From the NCBI GenBank assembly GCA_913775315.1, contig CAJYIX010000009.1:1-64000 (forward strand): a DNA stretch of 64,000 bases, in the 5' to 3' direction. Position 1 is the stretch's first letter; each line of letters begins with the position of its first letter. Of the stretch, positions 7,088 through 15,862 are shown in pieces. Below the pieces are notes generated by a model that was given only the letters and a program-made list of their open reading frames with translations, was not told the origin of the DNA and ran no database searches. Source of the DNA: an uncultured Sphingomonas sp. (GTDB taxonomy: Bacteria > Pseudomonadota > Alphaproteobacteria > Sphingomonadales > Sphingomonadaceae). Both the position numbers and the translations under genes were made by a program.

Positions 7088-8251
7088 ATGCCGGAGTGCA
7101 AAAAGGTTCTGATCGTCGGCGCGGGGATCGGCGGCCTGTGCACGGCGATCGCGCTCGCCCGGATCGGCGTCGAGGTCGACGTCATCGACATCAAGCCGGA
7201 CAACGCCGTGGCCGGCGTCGGATGGGGATTGCGGACGAACGGCCTGCGCGCGCTGCGCGAGATCGGCCTGCTCGAGGATACGCTCGCCATCGGGTTCCCG
7301 ACGCCGCCGCTTTCCTATTACGACCGGCAGGGGCGCCATGTCGTCGACATTCCCTATGGGCGGCATTTCGACGGCATGCCCAACAACGTCCAGCTGCCGC
7401 GCACGGGCTTCCTGGAGATGGCCAGCGCCCGCGTCCGCGAGCATGGCTGCTCGATCCGGATGGCGACGACCGCGGTCGATATCGAGCAGGACGACACCGG
7501 CGTGACCGTCGAGTTCAGCGACGGATCGACCGACCGCTACGACCTTGTCATCGGCTTCGATGGGATCAATTCGAGCATCCGGGGTTATCTATTCGGCGAC
7601 CGCTATGTCCCGGTGCGGAGCGGCGGCGTCGCCTGGCGCGCGCCGGTCCCGGCGCCGGAGACGCTGAAGGGCGCGCTCTTTTGCCACGGGTTCGGCGGGA
7701 AAGTGGGCTTTGTGCCGCTGGCCGGCGGCATGATGTACGTTATTGTCACCCATTTTGAGGCCGGCCGCCCCCGTCATGACCGCGCGGCATTCCCGCAGAT
7801 CATGCACCGGGTCGCGCGGGACATGATGGGCGATTCCCCGTTCATGGCGGAGTCGATCGAGTCGCTGCTCACGGCCACCAACGTTGCCTACACGCCGCTG
7901 GATACGGTGATGGTCCCCTATCCCTGGTACCGCGGGCGGGTGATGATCATGGGCGATGCCGCGCATGCCATGACGCCCTATCTCGGATCGGGTGCGGCGA
8001 TGGCGATCGAGGACGGCGTCGTCTTTGCCGAGCTGCTGCAGAGCGGCGATTCGCTCCACGACGTGCAGACCCGCTTCATGGCCCGGCGGTACCCGCGGGT
8101 GAAGACGATCTGGGATACCTCGCTCCAGATGATGCACGAGGAATTCGATTCCGCGACCCCCGAGGCACTCGACCGGCGCCTGGCGCACTTGGTGAACGAG
8201 GAGCCGGCCGCCCTCGATTACGTCCACCGCATCCTGGAAAGCCCTTACTGA
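7088..8251 (+). CDS. FAD-dependent oxidoreductase, PHBH/monooxygenase fold; candidate C-glycoside 3-oxidase
   Basis: This 387-residue flavoprotein has a Rossmann GAGIGG at 11-16, a GFDGINSSIR (DG) motif at 156-165 and GDAAHAMTP (GD motif) at 289-297, the three fingerprints of group A flavin monooxygenases. The start at 7088 has a GAAGAGG ribosome site and removes an unlikely N-terminal extension. In Microbacterium the CarA-type C-glycoside 3-oxidase, which works before CarBC cleavage, is FAD-dependent. No Gfo/Idh/MocA-type oxidase is present here, so this gene is the best candidate for that step (inference). Hydroxylation of the released aglycone is the alternative. Its stop overlaps the next start (TGATG). 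Confidence 0.8.
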   Translation: MPECKKVLIVGAGIGGLCTAIALARIGVEVDVIDIKPDNAVAGVGWGLRTNGLRALREIGLLEDTLAIGFPTPPLSYYDRQGRHVVDIPYGRHFDGMPNNVQLPRTGFLEMASARVREHGCSIRMATTAVDIEQDDTGVTVEFSDGSTDRYDLVIGFDGINSSIRGYLFGDRYVPVRSGGVAWRAPVPAPETLKGALFCHGFGGKVGFVPLAGGMMYVIVTHFEAGRPRHDRAAFPQIMHRVARDMMGDSPFMAESIESLLTATNVAYTPLDTVMVPYPWYRGRVMIMGDAAHAMTPYLGSGAAMAIEDGVVFAELLQSGDSLHDVQTRFMARRYPRVKTIWDTSLQMMHEEFDSATPEALDRRLAHLVNEEPAALDYVHRILESPY

Positions 8252-9705
8252 TGACCGACCAGCATATCGCAAAGCTGTCCGTCGATGCGGCGATTTCGAC
8301 CGGCCCGATGCGGCAGCTTCAGGGCACGACGGGCATTCCTGTGCCCGCGCAAGGCGCGGAAAGCGTGCCCGACATTTCGGACGTGTGGAAGGCCTCGGCG
8401 CTGTCGCTCGTGCGCAGTTACGACTGGGTCTCGCGGCTCGACACGGTCGACAATCCGGCCAGCCTGTTTCCCGACTGGTCGGCCGATCCCGCCGATCCGG
8501 CGAGCTACAACTTTGCGGGTACGGACGCCTGGGTCCGGCAGACGCGGGCGCTCGGCGCGGAAATCCTCTTCACGATCGCCAGCGAGATCCCGTCGAACAA
8601 GCAGCCGGCCCGCGACCTCCCGAAATACGAGCAGGTCGTCGAAAACATCGTCCGGCACTATGTCTGCGGGTGGGGCAATGGCTTCGACCGGGCGGTCAGC
8701 CATTGGGAGTTCGGGGACCAGCCCGATTTCGGCGCGCTGCACTTCGCTGGGACGCCGACGCAGTTCTACGAGATGTACGCCGCCGCCGCACGGGCGGTGA
8801 AGCGCGTCGATGCCGATCTGAAATTCGGGGGACCGTGCATCGCGTTCCCGCTCAATGAAGGGCCGTATCGCGAAGGCTTGCTTGAGTTCATCAAGGACGG
8901 GTCGCTGCCTTTGGATTTCCTGTCCTGGATGTGGTACGGCGACAATTCGCGTGATCCGATGGACTTTCGCAGGATTGCGGCAGAGGTCCGCGCGCTCCTC
9001 GACAGTCATGGCTTCGGCGAGACCGAGCTCGTGCTTTCCTACTGGAGTATGACCGGCATTCCGACCGCTCAATTCACGGACCCGGACAACGCGGCGTTCA
9101 TCGCGGCGGCGGCGATCTACATGCAGGATTCGGCGGTCGACAAGGCGATCTTCTTCCGCGCCGATACGGGCGCTGATTTCCACTACAACTTCCGGGACCC
9201 GGCCGGGATCTTCGAGGCCGACGGCGGGGAAAACGCCAGAACCGGCGCCTTCCGGCTGGTGGGTCAGACGCTGGCCGCGACGGAGCGCCTGGCGGTCAAC
9301 GGCGGGGACGAGAACGGGTTCGCGGTACTTGCCGGCCGCACCGCCGATCGTGACAGCGTGCGCATCCTGATTGCCAACTATGCGATCCCCGCGCCCTATC
9401 TGATCGCCCGGGATCGCGACGTGTTCGAGTTTCAGGTGCCGATCGGCTCGGTGCGGACGGACATGTCGCTCAACGTCCCGCCGCGACGAGTGGACGCCGC
9501 AAGCGCCGGCTACACCGGCTATGCGCTGGAGGTCGGCGGCCTTCCCTGGGGCGACGGTCCGTATAGGGTCGTTCGGTACCGGGCGGACGCGGGGCACCGC
9601 GGTGAACGACTGGACGCCCACGAAGGCAAAGGGTCTACCGTCAAGCTGACCGGAGACCTGCCCGCGCCGGGTGTAGAGATGATCGAGATCGTCCGGGCCA
9701 CCTAG
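8251..9705 (+). CDS. GH39-like TIM-barrel protein lacking both catalytic glutamates
   Basis: This 484-residue protein has the layout of clan GH-A family 39-type glycosidases: a barrel with HWEFGDQPDFGALHFAGTP at 151-169 and KFGGP at 191-195, then a C-terminal beta domain from about 330. The canonical acid/base motif W-N-E-P is WEFGDQP here, with Gln at 157 in place of Glu. The nucleophile strand, usually T-E-Y/F-N, reads LSYWS, with Tyr264 in place of Glu. There is no signal peptide. It is translationally coupled to the FAD oxidoreductase. It may bind a glycoside or act by a non-hydrolytic route; function is unknown. Confidence 0.7.
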   Translation: MTDQHIAKLSVDAAISTGPMRQLQGTTGIPVPAQGAESVPDISDVWKASALSLVRSYDWVSRLDTVDNPASLFPDWSADPADPASYNFAGTDAWVRQTRALGAEILFTIASEIPSNKQPARDLPKYEQVVENIVRHYVCGWGNGFDRAVSHWEFGDQPDFGALHFAGTPTQFYEMYAAAARAVKRVDADLKFGGPCIAFPLNEGPYREGLLEFIKDGSLPLDFLSWMWYGDNSRDPMDFRRIAAEVRALLDSHGFGETELVLSYWSMTGIPTAQFTDPDNAAFIAAAAIYMQDSAVDKAIFFRADTGADFHYNFRDPAGIFEADGGENARTGAFRLVGQTLAATERLAVNGGDENGFAVLAGRTADRDSVRILIANYAIPAPYLIARDRDVFEFQVPIGSVRTDMSLNVPPRRVDAASAGYTGYALEVGGLPWGDGPYRVVRYRADAGHRGERLDAHEGKGSTVKLTGDLPAPGVEMIEIVRAT

Positions 9706-9758
9706 CGGCGTATCGCGCCCGTCCTTTCGATGCGGAAACGACCAAAGTCCGTGGCCTG

Positions 9759-10292
9759 TCAAAATCGCGGGGAGGGGGTTCGGTCCTTGTTCCGTCGATC
9801 CGCGACGTAGCTCTGGCCGTTCTCTTCCGCTCGCACGATGTCGAACAGGCCGACCGGTTCGAACAGCTTGGAAAAGCTGCGTGCGCCGTAGTTTCTGGGG
9901 TCGATCGGTGCCTGCCGCTTGACGGCGTTTCCTGCCGCACCGAGCGGCGCCCAGCCATCTTCGCCCGCCGTCGCCTGCACGGCGCCCCTCAAGACAGCGC
10001 CAAGCTTCGCATCCTGACTGAGCGGCTTGGCGGGCTTCGGTTCGCTGGCGTCGGTCCGGGCGGGCTTTGCCGTCGCGGCGACACAGGCGGCGGCGCGGGC
10101 TCGGCCTTGCCGACGGGATTGTCCTCCTCGCCCAGCCGATCAAGATACAGGAAGGTCGTACACGCATTGGCGAAGGGGTCCGGGGTCTTGCGCTCGCCGA
10201 AACCGTACACGTCGTGCCCATTGGCGCGAAGCTGCATTACAAGCGGCGTGAAGTCCGCGTCGCTCGAGGCGACGCAGAACGCGTCTCACGTT
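9759..10292 (-). pseudogene. Decayed NYN (DUF88) / OST-HTH (LOTUS) domain protein
   Basis: Reading leftward from 10292, one frame gives SSDADFTPLVMQLRANGHDV and YGFGERKTPDPFANACTTFL, the C-terminal half of a NYN ribonuclease-like domain. After about 10100 the match moves to another frame, which gives QATAGEDGWAPLGAAGN and DPRNYGARSFSKLFEPVGLF, an OST-HTH/LOTUS domain ending at 9759. A stop codon directly precedes the first segment and the N-terminal half of the NYN domain is absent. The gene is thus truncated and frameshifted. Intact relatives are putative RNA-processing proteins. Confidence 0.75.
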
Positions 10293-10480
10293 CTGTAACC
10301 GAGGTCGAGCGGGACAACTAAAAGGCCGAACGACCCACTTTGGGTTGTTTCAACGCCTTCGCAAGCAATCCAAAACCGGCTGTTCTTTCATCGCCCAGGC
10401 GCGTGTCGATCAAAAGCGTTTGAGGACCCGAACGGCCGCTATGGCAGCATAGTGGAATGCTCGACCTTAACGTGTTGCCT
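10293..10480. other. Gap between NYN remnant and molybdoenzyme operon; nothing seen
   Basis: No plausible gene or RNA is visible on either strand. The stretch lies downstream of the leftward molybdoenzyme operon, upstream of the decayed NYN gene, and is probably further decayed sequence. Confidence 0.4.
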
Positions 10481-12640
10481 TCAGCCCACTGCGAAAGGCA
10501 GCCCGCGGGTAGCGCGCCCCGTAAGCACGAGCGCGGCATTCGCCACCGCCGGTGCAATCGGCGGCACGCCTGGCTCGCCCATGCCGGTCGGCGGCGTCGT
10601 TCGCGGCAGGATATGGGTTTCGACTGCGGGCATCTCGCTCATGCGCAGGATGGGGTGCGTGTCAAAATTCGTCTGTTCGACGATCCCGTCGCGAAGCGTG
10701 ATCTTTCCATGCAGCGCCGCGGATAGGCCGAAGCCGATGCCGCCCTCCATCTGCGCGCGGATCTGGTCGGGGGCGACGGCGATGCCGCAATCGACCACGG
10801 CGACCACGCGGCGGACGATGGGGCGCCCCCCGTCCATCCGGACTTCCGCGATCTGGCCGACGGTCGTGCCGAACGCCTCGTGTACCGCCATTCCGCGCGC
10901 CCATCCCGCTTCGATCGGTCGGCCCCATCCGCCCTTTTCGCACAGCGTGTCGAGCACCTCGATACGCCGGGTCGCCCCGGCGCGAGCGTAAAGCTGGCGG
11001 CGATAGGCGGCCGGATCGCGGCCTAGGCGACGCGCGAGCTGGTCGATGACATGCTCCATGACCATGGCGCTGTGCGAATGACCGACCGATCGCCAGAACG
11101 AGACCGGCACGCCGATGTCGGGCGTATAGAGCTTGCCATCGATCGTGCGCGCGGTCGACAGATAGGGGGAGTCCGCCATGCCCTCGACCGCCTGCGCATT
11201 GCCGCCGACCGGCAGCAGCGCCTGGCACACCGATCGGAAGCGCCACTGGTCGGGCAGACCGTCGGCGCCGAGCGCGACCGCGACGCGGTGGTGCGACATG
11301 GGGCGGTAATAGCCGCCGGTCAGGTCGTCCTCGCGCGTCCAGATCAGCTTGACCGGTCGTCCGCGGGTACGGCGGGCGATGCGGACTGCCTCGACGATAT
11401 AGTCGGCGGGCAGGATGCCGCGGCGGCCGAACGATCCTCCAGCCGGAACGACCTCTACATCGACCTTGCCCGGCAGGGTCAGCGCGGCGCGGGCGGCCTG
11501 CACCTGCTCGACGATCGGCAGGTGCGAGCCGGAGGTTAGCTTGACGTTCCAGCGGTCCACCTGCGCCACGCAGTCGAGCGTTTCCATCGGCGCGTGCGCG
11601 AGATAGGGAAAGTCGAAGGCGAACTCGATCGCATCTGCGGCGGGCACCGCGCCCTCACCCCGCATCGCGAAATCTTCCGGCGACAGGTCCGACCGCCCTT
11701 CGGCAATATCGTGGTATTGGCGCTGAAGGTCTGCGCTCGACCGCTTTTCGGCGGCACGGTCGTCCCATTCGATCCGAAGTGCTTCGCGGCCGCGGCGTGC
11801 GGCGATCGTCGTTTCCGCAACGACCGCCACGCCCGTCTCGATCGCAAAGGCGTCCACGACCCCCCTCACCCGCCGTGCGTCCGACACGTCGTATCGGGCG
11901 ATCCGGCCGCCGAAGCGCGGGCTGTGCGCGACCATCGCGATGAGCATGCCCGGGTGCCGTACGTCCTGGGCATAGCGTTGCGCGCCAGTCGATTTGGGCA
12001 GGCTGTCCTTACGCCGCACGCGATCGGTGCCGATCAGCCGGTACGCGTCCGGCGTCTTCAGCCGCGGGGTCTGCGGCGGGGTCTGGCGAGCGGCATCGGC
12101 AAGCAATTCGCCGAACGTCGCCTGTCGGTTCGAGGCAGCGTGGAAGACGACACCGTCGCGTACCTCGATCAGGCGGCGCGGCACCTGCCAGCGCAGCGCG
12201 GCGGCATCGACGAACATCGACCGGGCGGCCGCCCCGGCCGCACGCATCAGGTCCCAGTTCGATGCGATCGAATTCGAACCCGCCGAACCCTGAAGACCAT
12301 AGGCCCGGAAATTGCTGCGTGCGTCGATCACGCGAACCCGTGTCCAGTCGGCATCGAGCTCTTCGGCGACGATCGCCGCGATGCCCGCATGAATGCCCTG
12401 GCCGAGTTCCTGCTGCCGGTTGACGATCGTCACCTGCCCATCGGGATCGATGCGGATGAAGGCACCGAAGGCGCTTTCCGGTGGGTCCTTGCCCCCACCG
12501 GAAAGAATAGCGCCGCCGATCTCGGCCGGATGGGTTGCGGCATAGCCGACAATCATCGCGCCGCCCGCCAGCGAGCCGCCCAGGATCAGCCGCCGCCGCG
12601 TCATCGCGAAGCCGCGCGGGCCATTGGCTTGGTCGGTCAT
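10481..12640 (-). CDS. Molybdopterin-binding subunit of a xanthine dehydrogenase-family oxidoreductase (IorB-like)
   Basis: This 719-residue large subunit of the isoquinoline 1-oxidoreductase/aldehyde oxidoreductase type binds the molybdenum cofactor and hydroxylates an N-heterocycle or oxidises an aldehyde. The N-terminus carries a Tat-type signal (TRRRLILGG followed by a hydrophobic run), so it is exported folded. The C-terminal GEPGVPPIAPAVANA contains the catalytic Glu, about residue 689. The start at 12640 has GGAGGGACGG upstream. It is last in a three-gene operon with a dihaem cytochrome and a 2Fe-2S subunit, which would pass electrons to the respiratory chain. The substrate cannot be read from sequence. 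Confidence 0.85.
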   Translation of the reverse strand: MTDQANGPRGFAMTRRRLILGGSLAGGAMIVGYAATHPAEIGGAILSGGGKDPPESAFGAFIRIDPDGQVTIVNRQQELGQGIHAGIAAIVAEELDADWTRVRVIDARSNFRAYGLQGSAGSNSIASNWDLMRAAGAAARSMFVDAAALRWQVPRRLIEVRDGVVFHAASNRQATFGELLADAARQTPPQTPRLKTPDAYRLIGTDRVRRKDSLPKSTGAQRYAQDVRHPGMLIAMVAHSPRFGGRIARYDVSDARRVRGVVDAFAIETGVAVVAETTIAARRGREALRIEWDDRAAEKRSSADLQRQYHDIAEGRSDLSPEDFAMRGEGAVPAADAIEFAFDFPYLAHAPMETLDCVAQVDRWNVKLTSGSHLPIVEQVQAARAALTLPGKVDVEVVPAGGSFGRRGILPADYIVEAVRIARRTRGRPVKLIWTREDDLTGGYYRPMSHHRVAVALGADGLPDQWRFRSVCQALLPVGGNAQAVEGMADSPYLSTARTIDGKLYTPDIGVPVSFWRSVGHSHSAMVMEHVIDQLARRLGRDPAAYRRQLYARAGATRRIEVLDTLCEKGGWGRPIEAGWARGMAVHEAFGTTVGQIAEVRMDGGRPIVRRVVAVVDCGIAVAPDQIRAQMEGGIGFGLSAALHGKITLRDGIVEQTNFDTHPILRMSEMPAVETHILPRTTPPTGMGEPGVPPIAPAVANAALVLTGRATRGLPFAVG

Positions 12641-12651
12641 CCGTCCCTCCC

Positions 12652-13326
12652 TCACGCGGGGCATCGTGCACCCGTTTCCAGCCAGGCGGCGATAAGCGCC
12701 CCGAACTCGGTCTGCGTACCCGGCGCAGGCGCGCGGTCGCCGCCGGGATGCCAGGCCCAGCCGACCAGCTCATCCTCGGCCATATGGCGCCGCAATTCGT
12801 CCCGGCTCATGTGCGAGCGCACCGGATCCAGGATTTGCCGACAGATCTGGCCGAGCGACTGATCCTCCCAAGCCATCTCCGCGGGGGCGAGCCGCCAGTT
12901 CGGGCTGCCCGGCACACCAGCCGCGTCGACATTGCGGTCGCGGTGACAGGTCGCGCAACGCAGCACCGGCTCGCCGCCCCCGTCGGGACCGCGCATGACC
13001 GCCGGCAAATGGGGGCGCATCGCGTCGGTCTGATTGGGTCGATCGCTTCGCGGGTGGCAGTTCAGACAGCGCGGGTGCTGGATCACGCGCCCCGCTTCTC
13101 GAAACAGCGCGATCGATCGTGCCGCCGGATCGTCGATCGACCTGAATGCCGCGACCGGGCGCAGCGAGACGCGATCCACCTCTGCCGACGCAATCGGAAT
13201 CACGCTCGGGGCGGGCATGGTGCGCGGCCGAAGCAACAGCGCGACCGTCAGGATCAGGCTGGCGACGACGATCGTCAGCAGGGCGAGGCAGCCGATCCGC
13301 CGGCGCCGACGGGGACGCGCACTCAC
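12652..13326 (-). CDS. Membrane-anchored dihaem cytochrome c, electron-acceptor subunit
   Basis: This 224-residue protein has an Arg-rich N-terminus, one membrane anchor (about 11-32) and two CxxCH haem sites: CLNCH at 87-91 and CATCH at 124-128. Cytochromes of this type accompany Ior-like molybdoenzymes and accept electrons from the 2Fe-2S subunit. It starts at GTG 13326, which overlaps the TGA of the 2Fe-2S gene (GTGA), and ends 12 bases before the molybdopterin subunit start. The longer frame to 13398 would run into the preceding gene and is rejected. Confidence 0.8.
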   Translation of the reverse strand: MSARPRRRRRIGCLALLTIVVASLILTVALLLRPRTMPAPSVIPIASAEVDRVSLRPVAAFRSIDDPAARSIALFREAGRVIQHPRCLNCHPRSDRPNQTDAMRPHLPAVMRGPDGGGEPVLRCATCHRDRNVDAAGVPGSPNWRLAPAEMAWEDQSLGQICRQILDPVRSHMSRDELRRHMAEDELVGWAWHPGGDRAPAPGTQTEFGALIAAWLETGARCPA

Positions 13327-13790
13327 GTCGAAGTCGCCGTCGCGCGTGCTGCATCGTGGATGGCTGCACGAATGCGGGTGTAGGTCGCACAGCGGCACAG
13401 GTTACCGCCCATCGCCTGGTCGATGTCCGCGTCCGTCGGCTGCGGCGCGGCGCGCAGCAACGCGATCGCGCTCATGATCTGTCCCGACTGGCAGAAGCCG
13501 CATTGCGGCACATCGCGCGCGACCCAGGCGGCGCGGATCGCATCGGCCTCCGGCCCGACGGCGCCTTCGATGGTCGTGATCGCCGACGCGCCGACCGCGT
13601 CGATCGGAAAGGCGCAGGATCGCACCGGTTGCCCGTCGATATGGACGGTGCAGGCCCCGCATTGCGCGATGCCGCAGCCATATTTGGTGCCGGTAAGGCC
13701 GAGCGTGTCGCGCAGCACCCACAAGAGCGGGGTGTCGCCGTCGTCATCGACACGCGCGATCCGGCCATTGACGTCGAGTTCGATGGGCAT
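13323..13790 (-). CDS. (2Fe-2S)-binding subunit of the molybdoenzyme (IorA-like)
   Basis: This 155-residue small subunit has the full set of cluster cysteines: [17 protein letters not shown] and RSC for the plant-type ferredoxin domain (about 38-70), and CGFCQSGQ and NLCRC for the second, helical domain (about 98-140). It carries electrons from the molybdenum site to the cytochrome encoded next. The start at 13790 has AGGACC upstream; the frame could extend to 13814. First gene of the three-gene operon. Confidence 0.85.
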   Translation of the reverse strand: MPIELDVNGRIARVDDDGDTPLLWVLRDTLGLTGTKYGCGIAQCGACTVHIDGQPVRSCAFPIDAVGASAITTIEGAVGPEADAIRAAWVARDVPQCGFCQSGQIMSAIALLRAAPQPTDADIDQAMGGNLCRCATYTRIRAAIHDAARATATST

Positions 13791-13894
13791 GTTCGGTCCT
13801 GCCTGTCCTGCCAATGGCGTGATTTAGCGCGCGGTCGGCGCGTGCATGAACGCCGAATCCTTCACAAGATTTGCCCGATCCTGCGATGCGGCGG

Positions 13895-14158
13895 TCATGC
13901 CAGCCCTCGCCCGGCGGCATAGGGGAGCGCGGCGATCAGAACGCTGAAGACCAGACGGACCGTCACGAACAGGCGCACGTCCGCCCGGTGCAGCGCCCGG
14001 CCATGATCGGGCGATTCCAGCAGCAGGAGTGCGGTCACAGCCGCCGCGACGACGGCACCCGTCGCCGCGATGCCGATGCCGGCCGCCCCGCACAGGAACG
14101 GCAGAATGATGAGGCCGATCTGGTTGCTGACAAGCACGCCGGCGCTGTCCGCACTCAC
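13895..14158 (-). CDS. Small membrane protein of unknown function
   Basis: This 87-residue protein begins at GTG 14158, overlapping the TGA of the methyltransferase gene (GTGA). It contains two or three hydrophobic helices (about 11-30, 33-50 and 65-82) and no recognised motif. The tight coupling suggests it belongs with the methyltransferase. Its position just ahead of the molybdoenzyme operon may mean one long leftward transcript from the MipA gene. Function is unknown. Confidence 0.6.
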   Translation of the reverse strand: MSADSAGVLVSNQIGLIILPFLCGAAGIGIAATGAVVAAAVTALLLLESPDHGRALHRADVRLFVTVRLVFSVLIAALPYAAGRGLA

Positions 14159-14748
14159 CCGACCACCTCCGCCCGGCGCGAAAGGCAGAAGACGGTAGCC
14201 GGCGGCAGGTTTCGCCACGTTCGGCCGACCCGGCGTGCGCTCAGGTCGAGGCGATCGAGCGTCGCATCGCCGACCGAACAGCGCCGACCATAGGTGAAGA
14301 GATAGAAGTGGGCGCCGGGCTGCATCCGGGCAAAGGCCGCACGCAGGATCGCCTCGACTGTCGGGACCGGCATGTTGAGCAGCCCCAGGCCACAAACCGT
14401 CGCGGCAAAGCGCGTCCCGTCCTCGAACCTGGCAGCGTCGCTGGCGATGACCGTGGCATCCGGCCAGCGCTGCGACAACCGTACCGCGAGCGGGGCGTCG
14501 CGCTCGACCAGTACCAGGTCGCGCTCGGGGATGCCGCGGGTAAGCAGCGCGGGCACGAAGGCGCCGGTCCCGCTGCCCAGTTCCAGCACCGGCCCCCGAT
14601 CGATCTCGCGCGTGATGAGCGCAGCGAGGGCGCTGCCCGAGGGAGTGATCGACGCGACTGCACGCGGATTGCGCAGCCAGCGCGCTAGGAACAGGAGCCG
14701 ATCGCCAAGCGGGCGGGCGGGGCGCGGGTGTGCGATGGAGCAGCTCAT
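14155..14748 (-). CDS. Class I SAM-dependent methyltransferase, phospholipid N-methyltransferase (PmtA)-like
   Basis: This 197-residue protein has motif I VLELGSGTGAFV (about 54-65) and an N-terminal stretch, FLARWLRNPRAVASITPSG, that matches PmtA-type enzymes, where it aids membrane association. Such enzymes methylate phosphatidylethanolamine toward phosphatidylcholine using SAM. The ATG at 14748 lies directly after the stop of the upstream gene and has GGGGGCC as ribosome site. Another lipid or small-molecule substrate is possible. Confidence 0.75.
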   Translation of the reverse strand: MSCSIAHPRPARPLGDRLLFLARWLRNPRAVASITPSGSALAALITREIDRGPVLELGSGTGAFVPALLTRGIPERDLVLVERDAPLAVRLSQRWPDATVIASDAARFEDGTRFAATVCGLGLLNMPVPTVEAILRAAFARMQPGAHFYLFTYGRRCSVGDATLDRLDLSARRVGRTWRNLPPATVFCLSRRAEVVG

Positions 14749-14749
14749 T

Positions 14750-15061
14750 TCAGGCCCCCTTTCCCTCGTTGTCGGCAAAGATCGGCGCATCCGAAAACAC
14801 GCGGCAAAGGTCCCCTTGAGACCAGCCGGCCTGCATCGCCGCGGCGACGAGCACCCGGCGACCGGCAGCATCGCCGCGGGCCAGCGAGGCACTGATCGCA
14901 CGCAGTATCTCGAGCCGTGGGTCGCCCAAAGGGCGTCGCACGCGCAGACCGGCAATTCGGGATAGCCAGCCACGCCGATGCGGCAGGATCGCAGCCGGCT
15001 CTCCCGGCAGTCGGCCGATCGCGATTGCGGTCGCGGCTAGGATGCGGATCGAACGGTCCAT
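14750..15061 (-). CDS. Hypothetical 103-residue protein
   Basis: I do not recognise it. It is predicted to be helical and basic, without a signal peptide or membrane helix. It sits tightly between the MipA-like gene (12 bases) and the methyltransferase (1 base), in the same direction, which supports it as a real operon member. Its start is the ATG at 15061. Confidence 0.6.
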   Translation of the reverse strand: MDRSIRILAATAIAIGRLPGEPAAILPHRRGWLSRIAGLRVRRPLGDPRLEILRAISASLARGDAAGRRVLVAAAMQAGWSQGDLCRVFSDAPIFADNEGKGA

Positions 15062-15073
15062 CGCGTGTCCCCT

Positions 15074-15862
15074 TCAGAACCGGTAGGCAAGCGTCAGGCC
15101 GCCGAGCGGCTGCCAGCGGCTTCCCGCCTCGGTGATCGGACTGTCGGCCGCATCGCCGACCAGATAGGCGGCCCCGACACGGCCGATCACGCCGAGATGG
15201 CGGCTGAAATAGTGACCGGCGGAGATGCCCGCGCCGACATCGCGGAATCCCGACCCGGGGCGAAAGCGTGGGAGGCCGCTCGCCGCGGCATCGGCAGCGG
15301 AGATGCCGAAGTAGGTCCGCATATGGTCGGCATCGGCCCAACTGGCCTGGAGATCGAACCCGGCGAAGCTGTCGCGGCTGCGGAGTGCCGCATAGCCGGC
15401 GGTAGCGGTGGCGACCATGCCGTTGCTGGTGCCCGATACGTCGTGAAGGAGCGTGAGTTCGGTCGAAAGCGACCCCTGACCAAGGGCGTCGCCGCCGAAG
15501 CGATAGCCGACATAGCCGCCGACCTCGACGCCGATGTCGATGGTCGGCAGCAATCCGACGGGGCCATCCGCGTCGCGCCGGTCGAGACGCGCGCCGACCA
15601 CCGGCCCGATCGACAGGCGCGGATCTGCAGCGAGATCCACGCGGCCACGCAGCCCCCTGGCTTCGACGGATACGCCGCCGACGCGGATGTCGGCGAGGAC
15701 GAACGGAATAGCCCGCACGCCGTCGGCACCGTCATAATCGGGCGCGACCCCGAGACCGAGAGCGACCTGGCCTCGCGGACGGGCGTCGGATGCATCCTGG
15801 GCGACGGCAGCGGCAGACGGAACAAGGGCGAGCGCGGTCGCCGCGCATGACAGAGCGCGCAT
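15074..15862 (-). CDS. MipA/OmpV-family outer membrane protein
   Basis: This 262-residue protein has a cleavable signal peptide (about 1-22, ending SAAAVAQ) and then alternating beta strands with Gly/Tyr, ending in Phe (LTLAYRF), the usual outer-membrane barrel C-terminus. The family includes MipA, a murein-scaffold protein, and OmpV porins. Early residues GLGVAPDYDGADGVRAIPFV fit the family's first barrel segment. It is the first gene of a leftward operon with an unknown gene and a methyltransferase, so it may serve an envelope-modifying unit. Confidence 0.8.
   Translation of the reverse strand: MRALSCAATALALVPSAAAVAQDASDARPRGQVALGLGVAPDYDGADGVRAIPFVLADIRVGGVSVEARGLRGRVDLAADPRLSIGPVVGARLDRRDADGPVGLLPTIDIGVEVGGYVGYRFGGDALGQGSLSTELTLLHDVSGTSNGMVATATAGYAALRSRDSFAGFDLQASWADADHMRTYFGISAADAAASGLPRFRPGSGFRDVGAGISAGHYFSRHLGVIGRVGAAYLVGDAADSPITEAGSRWQPLGGLTLAYRF

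Noticed and set aside
8245..10221. Leftward open frame of 658 codons
   Set aside because: Antisense to the GH39-like gene; the part beyond 9759 overlaps the NYN remnant in the wrong frame.
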